A stretch of DNA of 64,000 nt from Peromyscus leucopus (taxonomy: Eukaryota > Chordata > Mammalia > Rodentia > Cricetidae): positions 66,730,982 to 66,794,981 of the forward strand of contig NC_051067.1 of the NCBI RefSeq assembly GCF_004664715.2, given 5' to 3'. The notes below the pieces were generated by a model. It had not been told where the DNA came from and did not search any database. It saw nothing but the letters and a program-made list of their open reading frames with translations. Shown here one piece after another: positions 10,441 through 23,593 of this stretch; position 1 is the stretch's first letter, and each line of letters starts with the position of its first letter. The translations under genes and the position numbers were made by a program.

Positions 10441-13234
10441 AACAGCATATCAAATATGTATGTGTGTATGTCTGTGTTGTAAGTTTATAGGCATGGCTAA
10501 AAATGCCTCAAGTTACTCTCCAACAACATGTGGTTGTTTTTAAATAAAGAAAGTGAGACAAGTGTGCTTATTGCGAAATTATGCCCTATCCAAAATAAGC
10601 CAGTAACTTATCTAAGATAAGCTAGTGAGCATGAGTCTTCACTCACCAAATTCCACATAACATTGCTTCTTTAAAAAAAAAAAAACAAAAAAAAAAAAAA
10701 ACTTGTGATAGCTGGCTTATTGTCATGTGTTCGTAACCCCAGAATTTTGAAGACTGTGGTAGGAGGTCATAAATTCAAGCCCAACTTGTACTATAAGAGT
10801 AAGACGCTGGTTACATACGTAAATAACTTATGCATACTTAATCATCATTCTGTAAAATTTCAAAGTCTCAGACTAGCAATGAGACGGTATTTTTAAATTG
10901 CATGTGAAATATCAATTCTACTTGAGAATGCTTTCAACATTAGCAATATTAAGACAATATTCTCACATTTTAATTTTTAATTTGCAAAGTTACAAGGAAG
11001 CACCGCAAGAAAGAAAATACGAGAAATTTGTTTCTGCTTATTTAAAGGTCTACAGTCATGAGCCTATCAATATGTATGGTCCCTTGTTTCTACTTAGCTC
11101 CCAAAACAGAGCTAGCAAATTGTATCACCACTGGATAAATGTATAATGCATTCATATAACTTAAGTAATTCTTAAGTCTGCTGCCAAGACTAGGCTTAGG
11201 AATTGATTTTTCAACCCCCTATTGAAGCAGGAAATGCCACAGCAGCATACACACAAGATAAGGCTCTCAACTTACTCTTCTCTTCTAGGTGACACTAATG
11301 AAGTAATGAGGCTGAATCCACAAAAGAAAAAACAGGCACCATGTTCTGGACTCCAGCTAGCACAGCTCCCAACAAGCTGAGCCAGAGCTGGCTAAATGGT
11401 AAACATTTCTGCGGGAAAGGGAGCGCCTTTCGAAGGGACTGGGGATGGTATAAAATTACAGGATTCTAGCATACACATTTACTAAGCCAAAATGTAACTT
11501 TAGTGCATAAAAAGAAATGAAAAGTACCGAGCCTGGCACGTAATAGCCAGTAAAAAGAGACGTGTAAATGTCAAACATATGTCGGTCTGTAGTTTCTAAG
11601 AACAGAGAGCTGGGTTGAGAAACACCTTGAGAAAAAGCTGCCCTCTCCTTCATGAGGTGGATTATAGAAACAAAAAACAAAGCAGGCTCAGCAGTAAGAA
11701 GCTCTTCACAGGGGAGAGGGGTCCCCTGCGGCTGCTGTCATGCCAGCTTTTCTATATTCTGGGCCCAAGGAGGGAATGGCAAGGGTGTGGTCACAGAGCA
11801 CAGACATCCCCACACACTCAGCTCACACAGTGTGAGGGAAAGGCACGGGAGGAGGTGGCCCAAGGGCTTTGAGCTTAGCCCACAGCCCAGAGTATCTATC
11901 TCGGATTCAGGACTAGTTGCAATGTCTCAGCTCCTTCCATACCCTGAGCCCTAGCTAGAAGCAAGGACTGAACTAATGGATTAGGAATTTTCATATTTGA
12001 CATTTCAGTATTGTGAGGTTTGAGTAAATGTCAACCATTGTCAAGTTAATACGTGTCCCCCCTTGTCATAGATCAAGTGGCATTAGGAAACTAATCAGTC
12101 AAGTGAGAGACTGACATCCCTTCCTGATGACATTTACAGTTCTGGGAGGAGGGGCTCTAGGTTCAGAGTCTTACAAAGTGGCAGTGTGAGGAAACACAAT
12201 GAGAGTCTTTTAATTTACTGGAGATAATGTGTTGATGTAAATATTCATTATGAACGAACTGTATGAGCTATTGAAACATTGATAGAACTTTTTTTAGAGG
12301 GAAAGAATCTTTAGCAAATCATTTTATAAGCTTCAATGTGGGGGTGGAATAACGGAGGTGATGTTTCCTGTCTTAGGGAACAAGCTGCTCCCCTTCATGT
12401 GCTTCCCAATCATTGTTTAGCCACCTACTCTGTGAAAGGGAACTCATATTAGTCTTTATCAAATATTATTGTGAGAATTAAAAAGAATGAAATAGAAACA
12501 ATTAGAGTTCCTGGTATACTGTTTGTGTAACAGATAGCTATTAAATAGCACAGATCTTCATGACAAAACATTTTACATCTCTCCTCTGTCTCCCAACCCA
12601 GAGGATCAGTATGCTGTCAGTTTTCTCTGCTGTATCTTTTGATTCTATCTCTTCTATGCCTGGAGGCTCCCTCTGGGTACTTTAGTATTTGGATCTTGCC
12701 TTGATCCCTTTTTTTCTGCCTTGGTTTTGTGTCATCTATCAATTCAGTCTCCCAGCAACTGCCATGGTGCTGTGCGTGCGCTGTCTCTAAAGTCTGAAGT
12801 CAGATACAAAAGGCAAGCTGAACAGCCCTATAGGTTTGAGGATGACATCAGAGAAGCAGCCACTGGTGGTTACACTTGAGAACTGAACACGTGATTGATG
12901 TGGATGCTAGCAACGGTGCTTTAGCCTGGAGTACCCCCTCTGCGATGATCATAACCCTGGAATGATTAAATGGCTCATGATCGACTGATGGAAATATCAG
13001 TCACTCCTGATGGCCCAACGCCCATGACTGCAGGGCAAAAATGAATTTCAACTGTGGTAGTAACACATCTTTTACTTCTGAAACTTCCAAGTTGAGCTTT
13101 CCATGAAGAGAAGCTGGGAATGTAGAAGTGTGTGGTTGTCTTTCCACATGTGGCACTATACTTTTTGTTAGCTTATTTGCGAATCATCTGGGAAATAACA
13201 AAATAATGCGATTGCAGCCTAACAAAATGTGTTA

Positions 13235-13420
13235 GGTGGGGGCTGGTAGGACACCTCAGGAGGTCAAGACAGCTGCAGGTAAGCCTGATGACTGGAGTTT
13301 GATCCCTGGGACCCAATCACATGATGGAAGGAGAGAAGTGGCTTTAACAGATATGCATATCTGACCTCCATATGCATACCCACATGAACACAAAATTAAC
13401 ACATAAAATGTATTTAAAAG
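13235..13420 (+). repeat. B3-type SINE
   Basis: 'gtttgatccctgggaccc', 'ggaaggagagaagtgg' and 'ctgacctccatatgcatac' followed by an A-rich end fit a rodent B3-class SINE on the plus strand. Confidence 0.6.
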
Positions 13421-13465
13421 TTAATCTAGTTAGGATGATGTATTGAAGACTGAAAGATAGTTATA

Positions 13466-13566
13466 TTCATATATATATATATATAATATATATAATAGTT
13501 ATATATATAAGATAGTTATATATTACATGTATATATATGTGTTGTGTATATATATATATATATATC
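13466..13566. repeat. (TA)n-rich tract
   Basis: About 100 bp of TA and TATAATA units with interruptions (gatagttat, gtgttgtg). It is strongly AT-rich and likely unstable. Confidence 0.9.
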
Positions 13567-14084
13567 TTCAATTTTAAGTGTTTAAACACAAAGGGGGGAA
13601 TTTTAATGATTTAATAATGATAGTGAGCAAAGAGCTGAGGATTCTGAATCCAGTTCTGTAATCCCAAGGTCCACAATATAAAAAGACAACTAAGACCTTT
13701 GAAATAGTGTGACTACTTGTGTTAGAAGTAGTGGCAATGGGAGACTTAGTAGTAACAGCAAAATGCCAATATGAGGCACTGGTACCTCAATATATATATT
13801 AGTTCTTCTTATGGTCCCAGTATGCAGCTTGGAAACTTGAGACTTAGAAAATGTGTCTTGGAATCAAATACTTACTAGTAACACAGAGCAGTATAAGCCC
13901 TGTCTTCCTGACGTCTTACTGGTTATCACTGAACCAAGGGGGAAGGTAAAATCAAGTTCCACTCATTTAGCTGGAATATTAGGAGGCCAGAATTCTGTGA
14001 AGCTAAGTGAGATCCCTACGGCCTTTTAGAAAGATAGTCACAGGAGCTTCCTGGTCATCTAAAACTGCACTGGAGCATCCTTAG

Positions 14085-14530
14085 GGGCTGTGATCTTGGC
14101 TGTCAACTTGACCTCATCTGGAATTAACAAACAGCCAATCAGCTGGGCACACCTGGGAGGGGTTTTTCTTCATTGGATTATTTGAGGTGGACCCAACCCT
14201 AATCTGGATCAGTTGAGGTCAGAAGACTGACTCAAAATCTGGACCACACCTTTGTGGAGCTCACAGAAAAAGACAAGGAAGATGGAGGCTTCTGCCTTCT
14301 GCCTGCTCACCCTCATTCTCGCTGGCCAATTCCTCCCTCCTGTTCCTTTAGAGGACCCTGATGAATACCGGGACATTTTAGTAAATCTTGTGTCAGGCTC
14401 CTGTGGATTTCAGAGGGTTCTGTCATGCATTCCATTCCACTAAAGAGCTACGACATTTCCAGTGTGGCTGATCCAGCAAGATGTCTTAACAAACAGCCCA
14501 GTGTCTGGGCTAATAAATAAACCTAAAACT
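14085..14530 (+). repeat. Probable rodent interspersed repeat, family unknown
   Basis: Begins near 'tgatcttggctgtcaacttg' and ends near 'ctaataaataaacc'. It resembles repeated rodent text with a Cricetidae flavour and includes an AATAAA. It has no real ORF, although a 63-codon open frame runs inside. Low certainty on family and ends. Confidence 0.4.
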
Positions 14531-14806
14531 TGTATCCCTGACTGCTGAACCCGGCTGTGCTCTTGGGCCTGGGTGCAGTAGTAACTGTCCACTTCCCTTC
14601 TCAGGCCTAATCACAGATCTCTGATACAGCTTCTTCCCTCACTGCCACCCGGACTCCATTTGGCCGCCTGGTCCTCACTCCTCACTAAATTGTAACTCTG
14701 GCACCTCAGGTCTCCTGGTTCCAGTGCTTTAAATCTTCACAAGGTGAAAGAGATGTGGGGGAGGGTAATACACTGGGGGTGGCGGGTAAAAGAGCTAATT
14801 TATATC

Positions 14807-15392
14807 TGTCAGGTCCAAAGGAAACTCCAGTTCCCCAAACTCCAAAAAGCACTCCAAATATCCAGACGTGAGTTCAACTTGCTATGGGAGGGTTTCTGGA
14901 GGTTAGACAAAAGCCAGCACACCTCAGGAACTTGTGAAACCAGTTCCCTTCTACCGAAAGGAGTCATTCCCCTTATGAAAGGAGTCATTCCCCTTACCTC
15001 CAGCAAAAGCGACAAATGAATCTCCAATTAACAATGACCTCTGGCACCTCTCAGCATAATCAAGGTCTATGCTACCTCCAGGCTCCAGCAGTCCCTTCTC
15101 ACAAGTACTTGTTAGACATTTCAATGCTCCCGTCTCCTGGCCCTTCCCTCCCCTTCTTATAACCCGGCTGTTTGCACCACTCTAGGCCTCTGCTGCTGCT
15201 ATTCTCCGTATGTTTTTCTATTCTCTACCCCCTGCTCTTGTCCCCTCTCTTGCAGACAACACTTGCCATGTCCAGCCTGCTGGCCCTGTTCGGTCTACTT
15301 CTTTCTCTCCCTGCTCGGGACTCTTCCAGATGCCTCTGGGTATTTTCTCTCTCTTACGCACAATAAAATGTTCCCCTATCACGGAGCAGTCA
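14807..15392 (+). mobile_element. Solo LTR of an endogenous retrovirus (copy 2)
   Basis: About 586 bp related to 9139-9710, beginning tgtcaggtcc and ending near cagtca. It keeps a TATA-like ttataa and an intact AATAAA (15362-15367) near the 3' end, and is less decayed than copy 1. It carries a 21-bp tandem duplication at about 14955-14996. No gag, pol or env text lies on either side, so it is read as a solo LTR. Confidence 0.7.
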
Positions 15393-17524
15393 CGTCATTT
15401 GTTTATACAATATCAAGGTACGAAATCAACCTGGAGAGCAGGGAACCCGTGAACACCTTCACATGTTATATACAGGAGCAGAGCTGCTAATGGAATCCCC
15501 AGCTTCATGTCTGGCTCCAAGACAGAGGAAGTACTAAATGACAAGGAGGGGAGCCCCTCAGGATATTGTCCATGCTGTTAGTCATAAATACAACCAGGGA
15601 AGGATATGGAAACACGACTCTTGTAGCGGCTTTTCTTGAGGGGAGAGAGGAAGGAAGCATGGGCTTTCTGGCAGTGACCTTTCCCAGCACACTGCTCTGA
15701 AAAGGAATACCAAGTTCAACTCACAACTTCCCATCTCAGCTCAGGACTCCTGCTCCTGGGCTGTTGGTGGTCTACACTACCTGAATCACTCTTCACATTT
15801 TCTCAAGACCACGAGATGCAAAAATGTGCAGTGTCTACAAGCCGTGACTTAAAAAGGCAGCATTTAAAGAGACTCTGAGCCGAAAGGAACAGAAATCACA
15901 GTAACTATCCTGGCCCATGAACCCAGAGCTGTGGCTGCAGCTCAGCTCCGGCCTTTGCTTTGGCACAGCGGCTGGAGATTGATTGGCATGGGCATGGCCA
16001 TGGCTAAGCAGGTTATCAAAAGTGAGTCACAAAGCAAACATTTTAAAGACCTTACTCCAGCACCTCAGTGCAAACTAAGATGTTTGATGGGGATCAGGGG
16101 GGAAGGGGAGAAGGGAAGTAAAAGGGGAGGGAGGAGAGAACAGGGGGGGCTAAGGAGGAGGGGAGCAGGAGGAAGAGAGGCTCTCCTGATTCCTTTGTAA
16201 AACAGTAAATATTTAAAGAAGGTTGTTTTCCTTTGTCTCTCCGAAGCTCCAGTCATCTGCTATTCCTGCTTCCCTTTGGCTCCTTTTGAGAAATGACTAT
16301 TTTAAAAGCAACATCTCATGGGCTGCATGGCAAAAGAAAGACAAAATGTGGATGTATTAGGTGCCCGCCCTCTTGCACCCTGGGTGTTGTGAGCAGGTAA
16401 TGTGAACAACAAGTTCTGCTGCCTGGGAGTGAGGCTGGGGGATCTGGCTTGTTTCAGTTCGGATCCCACCCTTGGCTTCCTTTCACTTAGATAAGCACCG
16501 AAAGGTTCAGAAAAGAACAAAACAAAACCAGTTAGGGCTTGCCCGCCTCCTGCAGCCCTGGCTCGGTTTGCCTTCGTGTATGCTCCCTGCAAATGAGAGG
16601 CAGGATGGGCCTGGACTCTGCTTGCTTTTTATCTGTGCTCATTCTCACAAGGCAGACAGACATTCCATTGCGCTGAGCAAAGAGGCTGCTGGAAACAGAG
16701 GTCAGCCTCCAGGGGCCCTGGGTGCCCCTCAGCTGCCCTCCCTCTTCCCTCTCCCCTCCTGCCTCTCCCCTCCTCCCTCTCTCACTCTGAGCCCAACCAT
16801 TCTCTCCCAGATCAATAAGAACTTGCAGACCCATAGCATCTAAAGCTCAGGAGAGAAATTCTAATGAAGCAATTAAACTGGCAGTTGGAGGTCACTCTAA
16901 CACTCAGACCTCAGAAAGGAAACCATGCTGAAGCTGCTTTCTCCTGCTGACACCCAGAGTCACTCCCCAGCCAGCAGGTCCCACTACTGCCTAGCATGAA
17001 ATACTCATGGTGTATCATTTCCGGAAGCCAGAGGAGAGTTAAGGCCAGGCTGGAAATGAGATGAATAGAAAGCACAGACATGTCACCAAATTTGTTGAAA
17101 CCCAACTCCTAGTCTGCCTTTCAGGTCAGCTCTCTGTGGTATCTACCCTCAACATTTTAATAGAAGGTTTTGTTTGTTTGTTTTTTGTTTTGTTTTGTTT
17201 TTTTTAATAAATCAGTTTCCCTCTGTTTTCATTATTGCAGGGTGAAATTCTGAAAACTCCACCTGGTCCATGAATCCTAAGTCCTCATACAGCTCAGAAT
17301 AACGAGGTTCTACATCAATAATAGCGCCAGGAACGAGCGGATTGCAGCACAACCCCACAGGTATCAGCTGCAAATCTTCAACTGCACTGATCCCAGCAGG
17401 AAGACAGATGGCAGAGACTCATTCACTCATTAGTCACTGTTTGTCTATTAGGGATTCACGCATCCCCACATTGCTACCTTTGGGTGCAGCCCGCTGTAGG
17501 TTAGATGAAAAGAGGAGATGGACA

Positions 17525-17740
17525 GTGGTTATTACTGTATTACCTTAGCTAATTGTGCATCCCAGGGACAGAACACCTGACAGACACAATTGAAGGGGAG
17601 ATACCTTTAACTGAGCTGATGGCTCTATTTTTAATTTTTAATTTGTTTCCTCTGCATGCTAAAGTTAGCCGTTCATTCCCAGTGCTCCAGCTTGGGGCTA
17701 TTTGTGGGCCCACCTTACCTTCCAGATGCACTGCTGTCTG
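17525..17740 (+). repeat. Fragment of a rodent interspersed repeat
   Basis: 'acagaacacctgacagacac' followed by 'aattgaaggggagatacc' and 'ctgagctgatggct' parallels the start of the repeat at 19110 ('agaatacctgacagatgc', 'ggctgatggtt'). It is a short diverged piece. Confidence 0.4.
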
Positions 17741-17942
17741 TGTACACAGAGGAGAAAAGTGAGATGGCCACTCAGACCCTGGTGCTCTTGCATTCCAGAG
17801 ACTGAACCTGAGAGGTCCTGTGTGTCAGACTTACTGTCCATTGCACCCTCCCGTTCCCCCTTTCTACTCACAAACTGGATGCTCTTCTCTAGCTTTCCAT
17901 GTTCCCAGAGCCCTTAGCAAACTAAGATCCTCAGGTCATTCA

Positions 17943-17986
17943 GAGAGACAGAGAGAGAGAGAAAGGGAGAGGGAGAGAGAGAGAGG
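17943..17986 (+). repeat. (GA)n tract
   Basis: About 44 bp of GA units with a few G-rich interruptions. Confidence 0.9.
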
Positions 17987-19109
17987 CCATACTCAACACC
18001 AAGGACCTAGCAGTAGATGCACATAATCAGCACCAAACATTGAATGAATGAATGAGGAATGATTGAATGAGCCAACCAGTCAATCAATCAATCAGCCAAT
18101 GGAATCTAGACCTCCTGACTGCTAACCAAGGACATTTTCCACTCCATGTTTAAATTTCTAACATTTTCTTTCTTTCAGTGATAATTCAAGTCCAGGTTCA
18201 CCAGAAATGGAAGTCAACTTTTATATTTTATCAAAATACTTATGCTTACTTTAGGGAGTATGATAAGGGCTTCCTTTGAGTACTAGGCCTGCTATTAATG
18301 TGTGCTGTATCTTGACCTAGACCCTGGTAGTCTCTTTCTTAAGGAGATAACACTAAATGATTTAGAATCTTTCCTGACTTTAACATTCTGTATCTTTATT
18401 AGCTCTATGACTGTTGATATTTCTACTATAATCCTAGTTACTACTTTTTTTTACGAAAACAGGATGACTTGTCACATTTAAGCAGCTTACCATGGTATTG
18501 ATGGTACACTTGAACTTTTCTAAAAATGCCCTGAAGGCAATCATTATTAAAAGCATCATTGGCTGCCATTATTTTTCCCCTTGCTAATGGCTCTGTCTAA
18601 GCAACAGGAGAAAGAAATTACCTTTGGTGTCTCCAACATGAATGATTGGCTTTGTATGAGCTTCAGCTACAGAGAGTCTTGTGTAAGACATTGGACATCA
18701 GGGTGCATTTCACATCCAGTGTCCATCTGGCCATAAAGATAAATGGCTGGGTTTCAATGCTGGCCTTCACGAATCCCTACATAATTAACTGTATCTTGGA
18801 TCCAAGCTTCCAAGCCTTACCAAAGCATTGCCCTGCCTGGTTCCAAACCTCTGTAGACCTTCTGTTCCCATAATCCAGTGTACTTGGCAACTGTGAGCAG
18901 CAGATCTCTTTCCCAACTTATCTGTATGCCTTTTTCATACTTAATTATGTTGCTGTGAAGGTGATTTCTAAGTTATATAAGAAAGGATGACTTAGCTTAT
19001 ACAAAGTTTGTGCCATTGGCAACATAAATGTATAAATCAGAAAAATATAGATCCTGTTTTCTAATTTCTCATTCTAAAAATACAATTATAGGACCCATCT
19101 GGGCCATTG

Positions 19110-19465
19110 CGTTAGTTAATTTTGTATCAGTGGCAGAATACCTGACAGATGCAGCTAAGGGGAGGGAGGGCTTAACCTGGCTGATGGTTCCGCAGTGACT
19201 TCAGTTCATCACAACAGAAAAAGCATGGTGGTGGAAAGGCTCCATCTCTGGGGATAAGATGTGAGCTGGATAACTCACATAGCATAAACCAGAGAACAAC
19301 AAAATATAACATTCACATGGATGCTTTTAGTAACCTACTTCCACCAGTCAACCCCAACACCTGAAGGACCCACAGCCCTCGGAGTAGCACTACAAACTAG
19401 AAAGCAAGTGCTGAAATTATAAATGTTTGGGAGATACCTCAGATTTAAACTGTAACACTGTGTGT
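19110..19465. repeat. Rodent interspersed repeat
   Basis: Contains 'ggcagaatacctgacagatg', 'ttcatcacaacag', 'aaagcatggtgg' and ends 'gatttaaactgtaacac'. This is a familiar non-coding rodent repeat layout; family and orientation are not certain. Confidence 0.5.
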
Positions 19466-19889
19466 CAAGTCTGTGTAATGACAACACGACTATGATTATT
19501 TTTATCCATGGGTTATTACCTTTTACCCTTCCATATCATTTATGTCTATAATTATATGGGAACACTCAAGAAGTCCTGCACTTTCTATCCTAATGTGATT
19601 TAGAGTCTTCCACCACCTACCCTTTTCCTTACAAGGCTATTAAACCCAGTGACTCTGCTGATTCTCAATGGTCTTTACTGAAACTTTTTCTTTCTCTGCC
19701 AGCTCATTCCTTACAATTCTCATTGTAAAATACAGTCCTGAGTGAGTTATTTCTCTATTACGTGGAAAAATGTACATGGACTGAATCTACCTATAAGATA
19801 ATTCCATATTTTTTTTTCTTTTTAACTAAGGCACGGAAGAGCATTCAACTTGGATGGCGTCTGTTGGCTTTGGTCTCCATGCTTCTTAA

Positions 19890-20060
19890 CAACTGTCTAC
19901 ACTCCAGGCACAAATCTGGCCTTTCCTGTTCTGAAGTCCATGTGCTGTTTCCCTATCCTCCTCTGGCAGCCTCCCTCACCCCTTGCCTCACTGGTGCTCT
20001 CTCTCACTTAAATGCCACCTCCAGTGTGAAAGGTTTCCTGGCTTCCAGGACCAACTGAGT
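19890..20060 (+). repeat. L2 LINE 3' fragment
   Basis: 'ttaaatgccacctccagtg' with 'aaaggtttcctggcttcc' after a pyrimidine-rich stretch fits the 3' end of ancient L2 elements. Confidence 0.5.
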
Positions 20061-22973
20061 CACCCCTGCTGCTTCCTTGTGTTTGTTATGGCAGTGTGCT
20101 GAGTCCTGGGTACACTAAGGTAGAATTCCATTAGGAAGACTCCTAAACTTCTGCATCTGAGGCGTTTGAGCCCAGTGTCAGAGCTGTGGAGCCTCCCAGC
20201 TTGCTCCTAAGCCCATTGATCCTCTAATAGTCCATTCTACCTCTTCTCCTGATCCTTAAACATGTCTGTCTAAAACCACATGTGCTCATCAGTGACAGAA
20301 GCATGCTGAAGGCTACAGTCAAAAGCTTCTCTTTGACAGCAAACACATCTTCCACATTTTCTCAAATAACCCAACGACAAATGTGTCATAGGCCCCCTTA
20401 TTAACCTATTCCAGTCAATGTGACTCAAGCTGAATGCTGAACTCTTCTCAAGCAGCACAGTTAGTAGTGATCATGTCATCCTACCGGAAAGCCCCTGATC
20501 TCTGAGCCACTGCACTACAGTGACTCACAGTGTTGGTGCAGTGCACTTTTGATATCATAACTCACCAAGTGCTTCAGGGTACCTGCTTCTCAGCACCCTT
20601 CTACCCACTGCCTAGGCTACTCGAGTTGTCTCATACTGACAACATGTTTGGATGATCACACATTGTGTTCTGATGTATCTGCTAAGCTGAATCCCTCCCA
20701 GAACCCATCTGCCAATTTAACTGCGCACCTCCATCCTCCGATGAGATCCTATTTGGGGCTTCACTTCCTCTTGCTCATTCTCTCCGGCAACGGTTGGTTA
20801 ATCCAAGCCGTGCTGTGCATGGAGCTATGCTAGTAGTTAACACAAACTTTTGACTGTGTATTTGTCCCCAAGGTCCATGGAAAAATCGTTTCATGAACAC
20901 AGGAAGGAAAAACACACCCAAGTTGGGTGTGCCTCTAATCTGGGTTTTGACCTGATCACACTCTGTATGTTGAGCTCGCGGGATCGTGGAATGTGCCAAG
21001 GAGGAGCTATATCTCCACTTGTCTGCTTAGGGAAGAGGAAATGGAGAAGTGCCTGGTGTCCCTGTCTGTGGGCAGAAAGTATGCTTCCAGCCCATTCAAC
21101 TTCTATCAAAGACCCTTCTTTGAATCAGTGTTTATTATGTTTTGCTTGTAAAGAATTTTGCAAGTCTGTAGGGTTTCCTTCTTTAGACAGAACATACAAT
21201 TCCACTTGCCTTTCAATTGTCTGCTTGCTTCTGATGACTGCTGTAGAAAGTCAGCATTTGGTCTATAGGATTCTGAAAAACAGTCTTTCCATACCCCGCC
21301 CCCTTGCTTTAAGAGTTTCTTAAGGAAACATGTCTTTCTATTTTTTCTGCTTGTGAATTTAGGTAATTTCTATTAAGTTGGTTCTTTACTCTATTTCAGA
21401 AGTCTTTATCATTAGCTTTCTAAATACTGCTTCTGTTACATTCTCTTCTCTCTTCCTTCTAGGATCTTTTCTATGCATTTCTAACATGTCTGAGCCTCTT
21501 TTCTGTATTTTAGTCTTTTGGTCACCTATGCCTTTCTTCATGTTCATTATTCTGGCTTATCTTCTAGTTCATCATTTCTCACTTCATCGTAATCTAATGT
21601 TCCCCAAATCCATATTCTGGAGTCTTCAACTTAGACAGTATTTTGTTTGTTTGTTTGTTTGTTTTGTGCGTGTGCGTATTGTTGTTGGTGGTGGTGGTCT
21701 AAAATTTTCAATTAGTTCTTTTTTTAAGGTTGTAATGTGACTTTTTTATAGTTGGCAATTCTTTGCTGAAATACTTTAGCTTGATTTTTATCTTCAGGAG
21801 CTTAGTAGTCATGTGTCTGGTGACCCCATTTGGGGGCATGGCAGCAACTTTGTTTCTGCTGCCTGTTGTTCCTCTGCATCTCATTTATGTAATAGCATCT
21901 CATCAAGTACATGACTTCAACAGGCTGCTGGCTACTGCACATGAGAATGTACAGAGGGTCTAGGATGATTCTCTCTCCCCTTAAAGAAAACTTTAGATTG
22001 CTTCTTCTGGTTTCCATACCTGAACATATAAGCAATACAAGATTTGCTCTCCTTCATCCTGAAATCTGTGGGGAGGACTCAATTGACTTGAAGTTGGGAA
22101 GCTTCATTTCACTTAGGTTATAAATTGTTGTTTTTTTTTTTTTTCCAGGTCCTGTACCTACCTGGATTCAGAGCTCACTGCCATCATTGCTCCCGAAGCC
22201 CCAGACGTACCGCTGACCTTTTCTGAATGGTCAAAACCCTTATGGGCAAAAACTATTTCAAATACTGTGTTCTCATTTCACATATTAAATGAGACATTGC
22301 TGCATTTAGAAAGCTGTTTTTAAATGTCATCCAATTTTAAATACTTTTTTTAGGAGAGTTTGTTCAAATTAGCATTAAGGAGAATGGATGTCCCACATAT
22401 ACTGCCTTGCCCACTTGGACTCTGAAGGCTTGTTAGGGGTTGAGTATATAGTCATGAGTCAAATGAACTTTTTCTAATGATCCAGCCTTGTAAAATAATG
22501 CCGAAAGTACACACCATCACACTTGATGGTTTTGAAACATGGAAAAACTTCTGGATTTTCTTGAAACAAATTCAAAAGAAGCTAGCCAGTTGGAGTGTGT
22601 GGAAGGAACAGGGAGGAAGCTAAAATAGGAAGGTCCACTAGCCAAGAAAGCCTGGTTTTATATTAGAATAAAATACCTATAAACAAATGGAATATCTTTG
22701 CTGGAAAGTCAGTAACCAAAACCTTTTAAATTGCAAAGATAAAGAAAGCTTTATTCATTCTTACATTAACTACAAAGTATTCATTTCAAGTCAGAAAGCT
22801 TTAGCTGTTGGTAGCTGCAACAAGTCTTTATCAATAAACCCACTAATAGTCACATCTTTTCTGTACCCCAATCTCCCAGCCTGTTTATCTATCAGAATAT
22901 TGATTTGTTCAAGTAGCAAAATGAAAAATTCTCATCACAAGAAAAGTAAAACTCTCCAGGAACCACAGAAGCT

Positions 22974-23113
22974 TAATGATAACCCATCTAAGCTAGTTAT
23001 GACGAGTCTAATGATAACCCATCTAAACTAGTTATGATGAGTCTAGTGATAATCCATCTAAACTAGTTATGACCAGTCTAATGATAACCCATCTAAGCTA
23101 GTTATGACAAGTC
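22974..23113 (+). repeat. 35-bp minisatellite, four units
   Basis: Four head-to-tail units of exactly 35 bp start at 22974, 23009, 23044 and 23079. Each opens with ta(a/g)tgataa and contains ctagttatga. Units differ at only a few positions. There is no tail or dispersed relative in the window. It lies about 480 bp from the exon at 23594. Confidence 0.95.
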
Positions 23114-23184
23114 TCCCAGTGGGCTTCCATGACCTAGTTTGTGACCATCGTGTCCATAAGGAGGCTTTGTAGAAATTTTTCCTT

Positions 23185-23185
<1 letters not shown>

Positions 23186-23234
<49 letters not shown>

Positions 23235-23359
23235 TCCCTTCTTTCTTTTCCCAGATAATGGACTGAGATAGGGCTATTGAAGCTATTTCTTGATATGAAG
23301 CAAAAATAAATAAATAAATAAATAAATAAGTAAATAAGTAAATAAGTAAATAAGTAAAA
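23186..23359. repeat. (CA)n and (AAAT/AAGT)n microsatellites
   Basis: A pure CA run covers 23186-23232. After 70 bp of unique sequence, (AAAT)n turns into (AAGT)n-type units at about 23303-23359. Confidence 0.95.
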
Positions 23360-23593
23360 GCTAATAATGCTAGAGTAGAGATGCCGTTGTTGAGCAAACC
23401 TCTATATCTGCCACCTCCTGATCAGATTTTAAGCAAAATAAACGAACAAAAATACAATGTCCTTATATTTAAAGTTGCTAGGAATTGGTTCTCCTATGAC
23501 CCTGGCACTGAAAACATCCATAACTAAGTACATCCTCAAAATAAATTAGCTCACATTGTAATGGTGATGATGTTTGAAATTTGTGTCACTTAC

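Larger units (their letters stand above)
7266..23593 (-). other. 16.3 kb Cubn intron splitting CUB10
   Basis: The second longest complete intron here. From left to right it holds an L1 3' end interrupted by an LTR (8755-9872), rodent repeats (10075-10440, 13235-13420, 14085-14530), a TA-rich tract, a second LTR (14807-15392), an L2 fragment near 19890-20060, a 35-bp minisatellite (22974-23113) and CA and AAAT microsatellites. No exon-like sequence with cubilin text was seen. Stretches 7266-8754, 10720-13230, 15400-17520 and 20060-22970 show no clear repeat. Confidence 0.75.

Noticed and set aside
9711..14806. A provirus bounded by the two LTRs
   Set aside because: The interval holds an L1 end, rodent repeats and unique sequence, with no viral coding text.
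20850..21323. 157-codon open frame on the plus strand
   Set aside because: No recognisable domain, no splice or promoter context, and composition like random intron sequence.
21340..22140. T-rich stretch that might be a degraded LINE on the minus strand
   Set aside because: I could not match any landmark of L1 or L2 with confidence.
22974..23113. Evenly spaced repeats that might suggest a CRISPR array
   Set aside because: The units are head-to-tail with no spacers, in a mammalian intron: a minisatellite.
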